This document shows, in pieces, positions 51,179-58,806 of a DNA stretch of 58,806 nucleotides. The notes beneath the pieces were generated by a model, which saw only the letters and a list, made by a program, of their open reading frames with translations, did not search any database and was not told where the DNA came from. This DNA is from Acidobacteriota bacterium. GTDB lineage: Bacteria > Acidobacteriota > Terriglobia > Acidiferrales > UBA7541. Each line of letters starts with the position of its first letter. Within the stretch, counting starts at the first letter, position 1. The stretch is taken from assembly GCA_013286465.1 (NCBI GenBank), contig JABDFR010000011.1, positions 1-58,806 of the forward strand, read 5' to 3'. Made by a program: the position numbers and the translations under genes.

Positions 51179-53316
51179 AAGGCCGCGCCGAATTCCTGCT
51201 CGAGATCGGCTGCGAAGAAATCCCCGCAGGCATGATCGCCAAGGCCGCCGGCGACCTTAAACAAATACTTGAGACGCAACTCGCCACTCATCGCCTCGCT
51301 CAAAAGGGAAGCGTAGAAACTTTCGGCGCCCCGCGCCGCCTGATCGCCATCGCCCGGGAAATAATTCTCAAGCAAGACGACATCACCCAAGAAATTCTCG
51401 GCCCGCCAAAGTCGGTAGCCTACGACGCCGTCGGCCAGCCGACACGCGCCGCGCAAAGCTTCGCCGAAAAACAAGCCACACCTCTAGAAAAACTTTCAAT
51501 CGTCGCAACGCCAAAAGGCGATTACCTGGCCGTCAAAAAAGTAATCGCCGGGCGCTTCGCAAAAGATCTCCTCGCCGAAATCGTTCCTCAAGCAATACGC
51601 GAGCTTTCCTTCCCGCGCTCCATGTACTGGACCAGCGCCAGCGACCTACGCTTCATCCGCCCCATCCGCTGGGCCGTAGCAATCCTCGATGGCAAGGTCG
51701 TGCCATTCACTCTAGCTGGCGTCGCTTCAAGCGATACATCAAGTGGTCACCGCTTCCTCGGCAAACCCAAAATCAAAGTAAAAGATTCTGCCGAACTGAT
51801 CGATCGACTGCGACGCAATTTCGTCCTGGCCCAACCAAGCGAGCGCCACAAAAAAATCGAAACAGAAATTCAAGCAATACTTGCAAAGCGCAGTCTGCGC
51901 CTCCACGCCGACGCCGAACTCACCGAGCTAGTCACATACTTAAACGAATACCCGACCGCCATCCTCGGCGATTTCGATCCGAGCTACTTGAACCTCCCAG
52001 AAGAAATCCTCCTAACAGTAATGCGCGATCACCAAAAATATTTCGGCGTAACAGACAAGGACGGCGCCCTAGCCCCGCACTTCATTGCCATAATCAACCT
52101 AGACAAAGATCGCAAAGGCCTAGTCCGCGCAGGCCACGAAAAAGTCCTACGCGCCCGCTTCTCCGACGCCCGCTTTTTCTGGGAAATGGATCAAAAGAAA
52201 AAGCTAGGCGAGCATCTCCCGCGCCTGAAGCAGGTAACGTACGAAACCCGCCTCGGCAGCTACTACGACAAAGTAGAACGCATGCGCACCCTGGCCCGCT
52301 GGCTAGCCAACACCTGGAGCCAAGGCGGCGTCCTAGAATCCCACGCCGACGATGCCGATCGCGCCGCCGAACTAGCCAAATGCGATCTAGTAACAGATAT
52401 GGTCCGCGAATTCACCGAACTCCAAGGTATCGTAGGCGGCCTCTACGCCAGAGCCCAAGGCGAACCAGAAGATGTAGCCACAGCAATCTACGATCACTAT
52501 CGCCCAGTGGGCCTCGACGATCCCATCCCGCGCAATCTAGCAGGCTGCTCAGTAGCAATCGCCGATAAACTCGACGCCATAGTAGGCTGCTTTGCCGTAG
52601 GCGCAATCCCCTCAGGTTCAAGTGATCCTTTCGCATTGCGTCGCGCCGCCCTAGGCATAGTAAAAATCCTGCTAGAGCGAAAGCTTCCACTCTCAATCTC
52701 CTCAGCAATCTCAACAGCAGCGAACGCGTTACGTCAAACAGCGCCGCACATCGAAGTAAAGCCAGAAGCCGAAGCCCAAGTTCTGGAGTTCTTGCTGGAG
52801 CGCGCCCGCTACATCCTCCGCGAGCGTTACGGCTACGCCTACGACGAAGTAAACGCCGCCCTAGCCGCCGGCGGCGACGATATCGTAGACGCCATCGCCA
52901 GAGTCGCCGCCATCAAAGCCATCCGCAAAGCCAAAGACTTCGTCCCCCTAGCCGCAGCCTTCAAGCGCATCCGCAACATCCTGGAAAAATCGGCAGGCGG
53001 CGCAGCGAAATCCAACGAAAAAAGTTCGACAGTAAAACCTGAACTATTCCGCGAAGAAGCCGAAAGGGAATTATACGAGGCCGCCCAACGAATCGGCGAA
53101 AAAGCCCACACCTTAAAGCGCAACGCGAAATACAAAGAAGCCCTGGAAGTAATCGCGGGCCTCAGACCAGCGGTAGACAATTTCTTCAACAAAGTTCTAG
53201 TAATGGCTCAAGAAGAAGAAGTAAAGAAAAACCGCCTAGCGTTGCTGCAATCCCTGTTAAAGGAATTCTCCACAATCGCCGACTTCTCAGAAATAGTCCC
53301 CGAGGAACAGAATTGA
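51175..53316 (+). CDS. glyS: Glycine-tRNA ligase, beta subunit
   Basis: The tRNA-binding subunit of GlyRS, 713 residues. The N-terminus [16 protein letters not shown] is diagnostic; [103 protein letters not shown] and the HD-type region with [21 protein letters not shown] follow, with the anticodon-binding domain near the end ([24 protein letters not shown]). Translationally coupled to glyQ by ATGA. Confidence 0.97.
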   Translation: MKGRAEFLLEIGCEEIPAGMIAKAAGDLKQILETQLATHRLAQKGSVETFGAPRRLIAIAREIILKQDDITQEILGPPKSVAYDAVGQPTRAAQSFAEKQATPLEKLSIVATPKGDYLAVKKVIAGRFAKDLLAEIVPQAIRELSFPRSMYWTSASDLRFIRPIRWAVAILDGKVVPFTLAGVASSDTSSGHRFLGKPKIKVKDSAELIDRLRRNFVLAQPSERHKKIETEIQAILAKRSLRLHADAELTELVTYLNEYPTAILGDFDPSYLNLPEEILLTVMRDHQKYFGVTDKDGALAPHFIAIINLDKDRKGLVRAGHEKVLRARFSDARFFWEMDQKKKLGEHLPRLKQVTYETRLGSYYDKVERMRTLARWLANTWSQGGVLESHADDADRAAELAKCDLVTDMVREFTELQGIVGGLYARAQGEPEDVATAIYDHYRPVGLDDPIPRNLAGCSVAIADKLDAIVGCFAVGAIPSGSSDPFALRRAALGIVKILLERKLPLSISSAISTAANALRQTAPHIEVKPEAEAQVLEFLLERARYILRERYGYAYDEVNAALAAGGDDIVDAIARVAAIKAIRKAKDFVPLAAAFKRIRNILEKSAGGAAKSNEKSSTVKPELFREEAERELYEAAQRIGEKAHTLKRNAKYKEALEVIAGLRPAVDNFFNKVLVMAQEEEVKKNRLALLQSLLKEFSTIADFSEIVPEEQN

Positions 53317-53382
53317 AAGCGATGCATGAACGAGTCTGTCGGAGCGCCGACACCTTGAGCAATCCTTTACGTCCTTGCATTC

Positions 53383-53411
53383 GTAGGGGCGGGCCTTTAG
53401 CCCCGCCCGCC
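53383..53411 (+). repeat. GTAG-led palindrome, family B
   Basis: GTAGGGGCGGGCCTTTAGCC then CCGCCCGCC and GTTCGGCC, identical in the first 29 bases to the copy at 43139. Confidence 0.9.
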
Positions 53412-53415
53412 GTTC

Positions 53416-53499
53416 GGCCAGCCGTCGCCGTTGATTTAATTTTTTGCTTGAGTTTTCGGCCATCTGTTGCGGTTGACTTCAGATTTTGCTTGAGGTTTC
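53416..53499 (+). repeat. Tandem duplication of a 42-bp unit
   Basis: Two adjacent units (53416-53457 and 53458-53499) of equal length, both beginning GGCCA and sharing TTTTGCTTGAG; 33 of 42 positions match by eye. The unit starts at the GGCC tail of the family B palindrome. Confidence 0.65.
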
Positions 53500-53601
53500 C
53501 GTAGCTTTGTCAGGACAGGATCTAATTGGTTCCGGCCGCGTCGTCTACACGTACGGTGAAGAGTGAAAGTTCGCTTCACTGCGAAGATCGAGCCCCATCA
53601 T

Positions 53602-53697
53602 GTAGCACAGCCACTCCTGGCTGTGTCGGGTTTATGAAAACGACTGCGTGCACCATGGAAAGATATAAAAACCCACAGCCAGGAGTGGCTGTGCTAC
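53602..53697. repeat. Inverted pair of GTAG-led palindromes, family D
   Basis: GTAGCACAGCCACTCCTGGC-TGTG at 53602-53625, and its exact reverse complement at 53674-53697, 48 bases apart. Each copy is itself a hairpin (CACAGCCA/TGGCTGTG). Confidence 0.88.
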
Positions 53698-53771
53698 AAA
53701 GAATTTATGCTTGAACTTTCGCACCCAGAACCAGCAGTCTTAACGTCGCGCAAACACCCCGGAGGCACCCA

Positions 53772-56507
53772 GTGAAATACGTCTATCACTTCGGCAACGG
53801 CCAAGCCGAAGGCCAAGGCGACATGAAAGATCTCCTAGGCGGCAAAGGCGCCGGCCTAGCGGAAATGACTCGCATAGGCCTGCCAGTCCCCGCCGGTTTC
53901 ACCATTACCACCGAAGCCTGCGACCACTTCTACAAACACGACAAAAAATACCCAGAATCCCTAAAAGCCGAAGTAGCCGAGCATCTCTCCCGTCTCGAAA
54001 AAGAAACCGGCAAAAAACTAGGCGACCCCAAAGATCCACTCCTAGTAAGCGTACGCTCAGGCTCCGCCCGCAGCATGCCCGGCATGATGGAGACAATCTT
54101 AAACCTAGGCTTGAACTCCAAATCGGTAGAAGCCTTGGCAAAGAGAACGTCGAACGATCGCTTCGCCTACGACGCCTACCGCCGCTTCGTTCAAATGTAT
54201 TCCACGGTGGTAATCGGCCTACCTAAAGAAGAACTAGAAGACCGCCTACGCAATCTAAAAAACTACCTAAAAGTGAAAGACGACACCCAGGTAAGCGCCG
54301 ACGGCTGGCGTCAGCTAGTAAACGAATACAAAGCCCACTTCAAACAAAAAACCGGCCACGATTTTCCCGAAGATCCCCAAGAGCAGTTGTGGGGCGCCAT
54401 AGGCGCAGTGTTCGGTTCCTGGATGGCCGAGAAAGCCCAAACTTACCGCCGCGTAGAAAAAATCACCGGCCTGCTAGGCACCGCCGTAAATGTAGTCCAA
54501 ATGGTCTTCGGCAACCGCGGCGAAAATTCCGGCACCGGCGTCTGCTTCACCCGCGACCCCAGCACCGGCGAGAAAGTTTTCTTCGGCGAATTCCTAATCA
54601 ACGCCCAAGGCGAAGACGTAGTAGCCGGCATCCGCACGCCCATGCCCCTAAGCGACATGGCGCAAAGAATGCCCGAGGTCTACCACCAACTCGAAGAAGT
54701 TCGAGTAAAACTAGAGAATCACTATCGCGATATGCAAGACATGGAATTCACAGTAGAAGACGGCAAGCTCTACATGCTGCAAACCCGCACCGGCAAACGC
54801 AGCCCAGGCGCCACCTTCGTAATGGCGGTAGATTTCGCGAATGAAGGACTAATCGATCGCAACGAAGCCATCAACAGAATTAAATCCGAAGACGTAGAGC
54901 GCCTCTTCTACCCAGTCCTGGATCCCTCAGTAAAAAAATCCGATCTCGATGCCCGCAAACTAGCCAACGGCATCAACGCCGTCCCGGGCGCAGCAGTAGG
55001 GAAGGCCGTCTTCACCGCCGAAGAAGCCGAAGACTGGGCCGCCCGAGGAGAAAAAGTAATCCTGGTCCGCCGCGAGACCAGCCCAGAAGACGTAGGCGGC
55101 ATGTTTGTAGCCCAAGGAATCCTCACCGCCACCGGCGGAAAAACCAGCCACGCCGCAGTAGTAGCCAGAGGCTGGGGCAAATGTTGCGTAGTAGGCGCCG
55201 AATCGCTAGATATCGACGCCACCACAAAACGCATGCGCGCCAACGGCCGCGTAATCAATAAAGGCGACTGGCTAACCCTAGACGGCAACGAAGGCGCCGT
55301 CTACGCCGGCGAAACGCGCCTAGTCCGCCCCGATCCACCAAAAGCCTTCAACGCCCTGATGGAATGGGCCGACGAAATCCGCAAACTCCGCGTCCGCACG
55401 AACGCTGACACGCCGCACGATGCCCGCAAAGCCCGCAGCTTCGGCGCCGAGGGCATAGGCCTCTGTCGCACCGAACACATGTTCTTCAAAGATTTCGAAC
55501 AACCGGAAAAAAGCGCCGACCGCCAATTAGCCATCCAAGAAATGATCCTAGCCGACACCAAAGAAGCCCGGCTAAAAGCTCTAGCAAAACTTTTACCTTT
55601 CCAACGCCGAGATTTCATCGGCATCTTCGAAGCCATGGAAAGCCTACCGGTCACTATCCGGCTGGTAGATCCCCCGCTTCATGAATTCCTTCCCCACGAA
55701 CGCACCAAGCAAGAAGAGCTAGCCAAAAAAATTGGAGTAGAAGTTGAAGTAGTAATCCGTCGCGTAGAACAACTCCACGAAGCCAATCCCATGCTAGGCC
55801 ACAGAGGCTGCCGCCTGGCCATCACATATCCAGAAATCCTCGAGATGCAAGTTCGAGCAATCATCGAAGCCGCCATCGATTGCAAGCGCCGCGGAGTTAA
55901 AGTTCTTCCTGAAATCATGATTCCGCTGGTCCTCGATAAAAAAGAACTTCAAATCCTCGACACCGCCACCAGAAAAGTAGCAGAAGAAATCATTGCTGCA
56001 TCGAAAGTAAAACTTGAATATCTGGTAGGCACGATGATCGAGCTACCCAGAGCCGCGTTACTAGCCGACGAAATAGCCGAGGTAGCCGAATTCTTCAGCT
56101 TCGGCACAAACGATCTAACCCAAACCGTAATGGGCCTCTCCCGCGACGATGCCGGCCGCTTCCTACCCGATTACGTAGACGAGAAAAAAGCCGCCATCTT
56201 CCACGACGACCCTTTCCAAACCCTTGACCAAGCCGGCGTAGGCATGCTAATGGAATGGGCCATCTACAAAGGCCGCAGTACCAGACCAAAGTTAAAAATC
56301 GGCATCTGCGGCGAACACGGCGGCGACGCCGAAAGCGTAAAATTCTGCCACCGCGTCGGAATGGACTACGTAAGCGCGTCCCCCTTCCGAGTCCCAATAG
56401 CCAGACTAGCAGCAGCTCAAGCAGTCCTAGAAGCTAAAGCACCACCAAAGAAGTCGGCGCGCCCACGAAAACCCAAAGCCGCAAAAGCAAAAGGAGCATC
56501 TTCGTAG
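53772..56507 (+). CDS. ppdK: Pyruvate, phosphate dikinase
   Basis: Interconverts pyruvate, ATP and phosphate with PEP, AMP and PPi, giving a reversible or gluconeogenic step. The 911-residue protein has the ATP-grasp domain (LLGGKGAGLAEM near 18-29, LVSVRSGSARSMPGMMETILNLG), the phosphohistidine domain (GGKTSHAAVVARGWGKCCVVG near 455, catalytic His), and the PEP/pyruvate barrel (GIGLCRTEHMF, LVGTMIELPRAALLADEIA, FFSFGTNDLTQ, GICGEHGGDAESV with catalytic Cys). A Lys/Ala/Pro-rich tail ends the protein. The final TCG-TAG lies at the start of a family B palindrome, which supplies the stop codon. Confidence 0.97.
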   Translation: MKYVYHFGNGQAEGQGDMKDLLGGKGAGLAEMTRIGLPVPAGFTITTEACDHFYKHDKKYPESLKAEVAEHLSRLEKETGKKLGDPKDPLLVSVRSGSARSMPGMMETILNLGLNSKSVEALAKRTSNDRFAYDAYRRFVQMYSTVVIGLPKEELEDRLRNLKNYLKVKDDTQVSADGWRQLVNEYKAHFKQKTGHDFPEDPQEQLWGAIGAVFGSWMAEKAQTYRRVEKITGLLGTAVNVVQMVFGNRGENSGTGVCFTRDPSTGEKVFFGEFLINAQGEDVVAGIRTPMPLSDMAQRMPEVYHQLEEVRVKLENHYRDMQDMEFTVEDGKLYMLQTRTGKRSPGATFVMAVDFANEGLIDRNEAINRIKSEDVERLFYPVLDPSVKKSDLDARKLANGINAVPGAAVGKAVFTAEEAEDWAARGEKVILVRRETSPEDVGGMFVAQGILTATGGKTSHAAVVARGWGKCCVVGAESLDIDATTKRMRANGRVINKGDWLTLDGNEGAVYAGETRLVRPDPPKAFNALMEWADEIRKLRVRTNADTPHDARKARSFGAEGIGLCRTEHMFFKDFEQPEKSADRQLAIQEMILADTKEARLKALAKLLPFQRRDFIGIFEAMESLPVTIRLVDPPLHEFLPHERTKQEELAKKIGVEVEVVIRRVEQLHEANPMLGHRGCRLAITYPEILEMQVRAIIEAAIDCKRRGVKVLPEIMIPLVLDKKELQILDTATRKVAEEIIAASKVKLEYLVGTMIELPRAALLADEIAEVAEFFSFGTNDLTQTVMGLSRDDAGRFLPDYVDEKKAAIFHDDPFQTLDQAGVGMLMEWAIYKGRSTRPKLKIGICGEHGGDAESVKFCHRVGMDYVSASPFRVPIARLAAAQAVLEAKAPPKKSARPRKPKAAKAKGASS

Positions 56508-56540
56508 GGGCGGGCCTTCAGCCCCGCCCGGTTTTCGGCC
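56504..56540 (+). repeat. GTAG-led palindrome, family B, carrying the ppdK stop
   Basis: GTAGGGGCGGGCCTTCAGCC then CCGCCCGGTTTTCGGCC. TAG at 56505-56507 is the ppdK stop codon. The hairpin plus TTTT could also help termination. Confidence 0.88.
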
Positions 56541-56581
56541 CGTCGTTGCATTCGGGCCCGTTTTTCGCGATACACAAAAAA

Positions 56582-57208
56582 ATGCCGCCCTCCACCAAAA
56601 CATTAATCATCGGCATCTGCGGCGGCACAGGCTCCGGCAAAACCACCATCACCCGCCGAATAATCGAGGTCCTCTCCGAACAAAACGTAAGCGTCCTAGA
56701 ACAAGATCACTACTACAAAGATCTCCCCAACCTCCCACTAGAAGAACGCGTAAAGCAAAACTTCGACCACCCCGACTCCATGGACACCCCACTACTAATC
56801 GAACACATCAAGCTGCTACGAGAAGGAAAGGGAATCGACAGGCCGACATACGACTTCACCGATTACCGCAGAGTCCCGAATGTAGTCAGGCTAGAACCAA
56901 GGCCCGCGACAATAGTAGAAGGCATCCTAATCTTCGACAGCAAACCCCTCCGCGAACTAATGGACATAAAAATCTTCGTAGACACCGACGCCGACCTAAG
57001 ATTCATCCGCCGCCTAGTCCGCGACATAGAAGAACGCGGCCGCACTGTAGAATCCGTAATCCACCAATACCGCACCACCGTCCGCCCGATGCACCTGGAA
57101 TTCGTAGAACCCAGCAAACGCCACGCCGACATAATCATCCCCGAAGGCGGCCAAAACGAAGTAGGCATCGACCTGGTAATCCAAAAAGTCCGCACGCTAA
57201 TCCCGTAG
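56582..57208 (+). CDS. udk: Uridine kinase
   Basis: Phosphorylates uridine and cytidine in pyrimidine salvage. From ATG at 56582 the protein has 208 residues. P-loop IGICGGTGSGKTTITRRI (about residues 11-28), VLEQDHYYKDLPNLPLEERVKQNFDHPDSMDTPLL, RPTYDFTDYRR, VEGILIFDSKPLRELMDIKIFVDTDADLRFIRRLVRDIEERGR and FVEPSKRHADIIIPEGGQN are all standard. The TTG at 56546 would lie inside the repeat tail and is rejected. The stop is in CCG-TAG-CGC, which resembles the head of a family F element. Confidence 0.95.
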   Translation: MPPSTKTLIIGICGGTGSGKTTITRRIIEVLSEQNVSVLEQDHYYKDLPNLPLEERVKQNFDHPDSMDTPLLIEHIKLLREGKGIDRPTYDFTDYRRVPNVVRLEPRPATIVEGILIFDSKPLRELMDIKIFVDTDADLRFIRRLVRDIEERGRTVESVIHQYRTTVRPMHLEFVEPSKRHADIIIPEGGQNEVGIDLVIQKVRTLIP

Positions 57209-57261
57209 CGCAGGTTTACCCCGAGTAATATCGAAGGGCTGCCAGCCGGCGTTTTTGACGT
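57205..57261 (+). repeat. Family F-like palindrome, apparently split by about 25 bases
   Basis: GTAGCGC at the udk stop is followed by about 25 unrelated bases, then GGCTGCCAGCCGGCGTTTTT-GA, which is the second part of the family F element seen at 5083. Only GGCT/AGCC can pair in the right part. Confidence 0.5.
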
Positions 57262-57416
57262 AAAGTTTTTCTTGAATATTTAATTCGATAAAAAGTGCCG
57301 GCCGCAAATGCACAAAAAAACCCGCACCCGTACCATTTCCGCAACTCCCGAACAGATACCCGCTCGCCATCGAACGCACGCCCCATATACTGGCAACAGA
57401 ACGGAGAGGTTCCGCC

Positions 57417-57929
57417 ATGGCGCCAATATCACTAAACACCCAACAAGAACCCCGCAAATCCTTTCCGCCCCACGAAGACCTACTACTAACATTCCAAAAT
57501 TACGCCGCCTCGGCTTCCACCGCCAAAGCGCTAATGGAGCACATCACCCAAAATCTCCACGAAAAAATGACTCGTTACAACTGGGTAGGCTTCTACCTGG
57601 TAGATCCCACCGATTCCGGCATGCTCCTAGTAGGCCCCTACGTAGGCAGCTTCACCCCCAACGCCCGCATCCCCCTAAACACCGGCCTCTGCGGCGCCGC
57701 CGCCAGCACCGGAAGAACCGTAGTAGTCCACGACGTCTCCAAAGACCCCCGCTATCTCTGCGGCTCCCCAATGGTCAAATGCGAAATCGTAGTCCCCATC
57801 TTCGTAAAAAAGCAGCTGGCCGCCGCGCTAGACGTAGAAAGCTATTTCTCCGGCACCTTCACCAAAGCCGAAGAAATCTTCGTAGAAAACTGCGCCGCCC
57901 TAGTAGGAAAATACCTAGCCAGAACCTAG
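57417..57929 (+). CDS. GAF-domain protein resembling free methionine-(R)-sulfoxide reductase
   Basis: A 170-residue single GAF domain similar to fRMsr (YebR/MsrC), which reduces free Met-R-sulfoxide with thioredoxin. WVGFYLVDPTDSGMLLVGPYVG (about 56-76), RIPLNTGLCGAAASTGRTVVVHDVSKDPRYLC (85-115), KCEIVVPIFVKKQLAAALDVESYFSGTF follow the family pattern. Cys92 and Cys115 match two of the three fRMsr cysteines; the third, just before ARIPL, is Asn or absent, and there is an additional Cys122. It might therefore be a variant enzyme or a sensor. The ATG at 57417 overlaps no other gene. Confidence 0.8.
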   Translation: MAPISLNTQQEPRKSFPPHEDLLLTFQNYAASASTAKALMEHITQNLHEKMTRYNWVGFYLVDPTDSGMLLVGPYVGSFTPNARIPLNTGLCGAAASTGRTVVVHDVSKDPRYLCGSPMVKCEIVVPIFVKKQLAAALDVESYFSGTFTKAEEIFVENCAALVGKYLART

Positions 57930-57980
57930 AAGCAACAAAATCGAAAAATCCTAAAGTAATCGTTGAACGCCGCGTCTCCC

Positions 57981-58016
57981 GTAGGGCCCGTGCTTTATGC
58001 CGGGCCTCTTCGGTGC
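57981..58016 (+). repeat. GTAG-led palindrome, family A, single copy
   Basis: GTAGGGCCCGTGCTTTATGC then CGGGCCTCTTCGGTGC, in the gap between the GAF gene and arsR. Compared with other copies it has one base change in the stem and one inserted G in the tail. Confidence 0.85.
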
Positions 58017-58081
58017 GGCACACCGCACGACGATCCCCCCGCATCCCTCAACAAAAAATTCAAGCCCCTCAATAATATGCC

Positions 58082-58111
58082 TTGACAAGTATATGCCTGT
58101 GAACGTATATT
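58082..58111 (+). promoter_or_regulatory. arsR promoter, leaderless
   Basis: TTGACA (58082-58087), 18 bp, TATATT (58106-58111), with the ATG beginning at 58118, so the predicted transcription start is at or next to the A of the start codon. GTATAT occurs twice (58089-58094 and 58105-58110), a possible regulator-binding repeat. Confidence 0.75.
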
Positions 58112-58117
58112 AAAACC

Positions 58118-58516
58118 ATGGAATCCGCCTTCGAAGTCATAGCCGAACCCAACCGCCGCGCCATCCTCAGCCTGCTAGCCTCTTCCCAGCAGTCCGTAGG
58201 CGAGATCGAGCGCCAACTGCGCATGACCCAGCCCACCGTCTCCAAGCACCTACGCGTCCTGCGCGAAGCCGGTTTCGTGGAGTCCACCGTGGACGCACAA
58301 CGCCGCCTCTATCACCTGAAACCCGGCCCGCTCCAGGAGCTAGACACCTGGCTAGCCCAGTTCCGCCGGCTCTGGTCCAAGCACCTCGATGCCCTCGAAC
58401 GCCACCTGGACCGCATCGAACAATCAACTCCAGAAAAGGGAACAGCAACGAAAACGAACTCACCGAGGACTCGCCGCAATCCAAACCGCAAAGCAGACAA
58501 AGGAGAATCGAAATGA
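58118..58516 (+). CDS. ArsR-family transcriptional regulator
   Basis: A 132-residue winged-helix repressor: FEVIAEPNRRAILSLLASSQQSVGEIERQLRMTQPTVSKHLRVLREAGFVESTVDAQRRLYHLKPGPLQELDTWLAQFRRLW (about residues 4-85). It lacks the Cys-x-Val-Cys of metal-sensing ArsR proteins and belongs to the sub-group usually found before SRPBCC or VOC proteins. The C-terminal 40 residues are basic and low-complexity. The downstream VOC gene overlaps by four bases, so it is likely part of the controlled operon, and the repressor probably regulates itself. Confidence 0.92.
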   Translation: MESAFEVIAEPNRRAILSLLASSQQSVGEIERQLRMTQPTVSKHLRVLREAGFVESTVDAQRRLYHLKPGPLQELDTWLAQFRRLWSKHLDALERHLDRIEQSTPEKGTATKTNSPRTRRNPNRKADKGESK

Positions 58517-58806
58517 AAATCAAAATAATGACCCTGTTCGTAGACGATCAAGAAAAGGCCCTGCGCTTCTATACCGAAGTCTTAGGCTTCACCAAAAAAA
58601 CCGATTTCAGCCAAGGCCCCTATCGCTGGCTAACAGTAACCTCGCCCGAGGAGCCGGAAGGCACCGAGCTGCAACTCGCGCTGACCAACAACCCAGCAGC
58701 CAAAGCCTATCAGCAAGCCATGTTCGAACAACGCCAACCAGCAGCCATGTTTTTCACCGACGACATCAAAGCCGACTACGAGCGCATAAAATCCAAAGGC
58801 GCCGAT
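58513..58806 (+). CDS. VOC/glyoxalase-superfamily protein (3' truncated by window edge)
   Basis: The first 98 residues of a vicinal-oxygen-chelate fold protein: IMTLFVDDQEKALRFYTEVLGFTKKTDF (about 5-32), WLTVTSPEEPEGTELQLAL and AAMFFTDDIKADYERIKSKGAD, the usual beta-alpha-beta-beta-beta module and the start of the second. These proteins include glyoxalases, dioxygenases and antibiotic-binding proteins, so the function is open. ATG overlaps the arsR stop (ATGA). The end lies beyond the window. Confidence 0.92.
   Translation, partial: MKIKIMTLFVDDQEKALRFYTEVLGFTKKTDFSQGPYRWLTVTSPEEPEGTELQLALTNNPAAKAYQQAMFEQRQPAAMFFTDDIKADYERIKSKGAD

Larger units (their letters stand above)
53317..53771. other. 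Gap of 455 bases between glyS and ppdK filled largely with repeats
   Basis: Contains a family B palindrome (53383-53411), a 42-bp imperfect tandem duplication (53416-53499) and an inverted pair of family D palindromes (53602-53697). No gene is credible; short frames here are translations of the repeats. GGAGG lies just before the ppdK start. Confidence 0.75.

Noticed and set aside
1-58806. tRNA, rRNA, tmRNA or RNase P RNA genes
   Set aside because: Intergenic gaps were read for T-arm-like and other signature sequences and none was found; a covariance search could still reveal a missed one.

Overview
The window looks like a chromosomal segment of an Acidobacteriota (Terriglobia-like) bacterium. 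Base composition is high-GC. The best taxonomic pointers are an 813-residue FtsX/MacB-type permease of the kind known as acidobacterial duplicated orphan permeases, two large membrane-anchored Ser/Thr kinases with TPR or beta-propeller output domains, the order uppS-cdsA-dxr-rseP, and many GTAG-led palindromic intergenic repeats. The taxonomic call is an inference; no rRNA or tRNA gene was seen. Nearly all genes are housekeeping, and many are packed with 4-base ATGA, GTGA or TTGA overlaps.

Layout. 1-5 kb (+): end of an acyl-CoA dehydrogenase, then trpS-scpA-scpB, an RluB-type pseudouridine synthase and a CoA-binding protein. 5.3-8.8 kb (-): a TrmH-type RNA methyltransferase, rarA and a secreted beta-propeller protein. 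9-15.3 kb: tsaC (+), then mutS-anmK-solute-binding lipoprotein (-). 15.4-22.3 kb: a TPR kinase, small membrane and secreted proteins, an ion channel and a CYTH protein. 22.3-25.3 kb: a structured leader or small RNA with a strong terminator, then an MgtE-N/CBS protein coupled to an Nramp-like transporter with altered metal-site residues. 25.7-28.1 kb: the large permease. 28.7-33.6 kb (+): uppS-cdsA, dxr-rseP and a Fur-family regulator. 33.8-41.2 kb (-): MBL hydrolase-ribF, a DUF1844 protein, a second kinase, a collagen-like lipoprotein and an MBL-rhodanese protein. 41.4-47.2 kb (+): mazG, a GNAT/OSBS pair, an EamA transporter and higBA-leuB. 47.4-49.1 kb (-): rhomboid protease and an SDR. 49.5-58.8 kb (+): recO-glyQ-glyS, ppdK, udk, a GAF/fRMsr-like protein and arsR with a truncated VOC gene.

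The least ordinary content is between and at the ends of genes. At least six families of short palindromes begin with GTAG, the foot tetranucleotide of REP elements moved by RAYT transposases. Three copies of a composite of about 157 bp carry one family at both ends. Several genes use the TAG of a palindrome as their own stop codon, and one family is also an intrinsic terminator, giving combined stop-and-terminate modules.

Other points worth attention are: a pseudouridine synthase with Glu in place of the catalytic Asp; a putative Mg-sensing MgtE-N/CBS plus Nramp-like pair; a GNAT-OSBS pair that suggests N-succinylamino acid racemization; four regulatory or signalling genes with consensus promoters so close to the start that their mRNAs should be (nearly) leaderless; a higBA operator lying between -35 and -10; and a change of + strand composition from G-rich to C-rich across the middle of the window, independent of gene direction.
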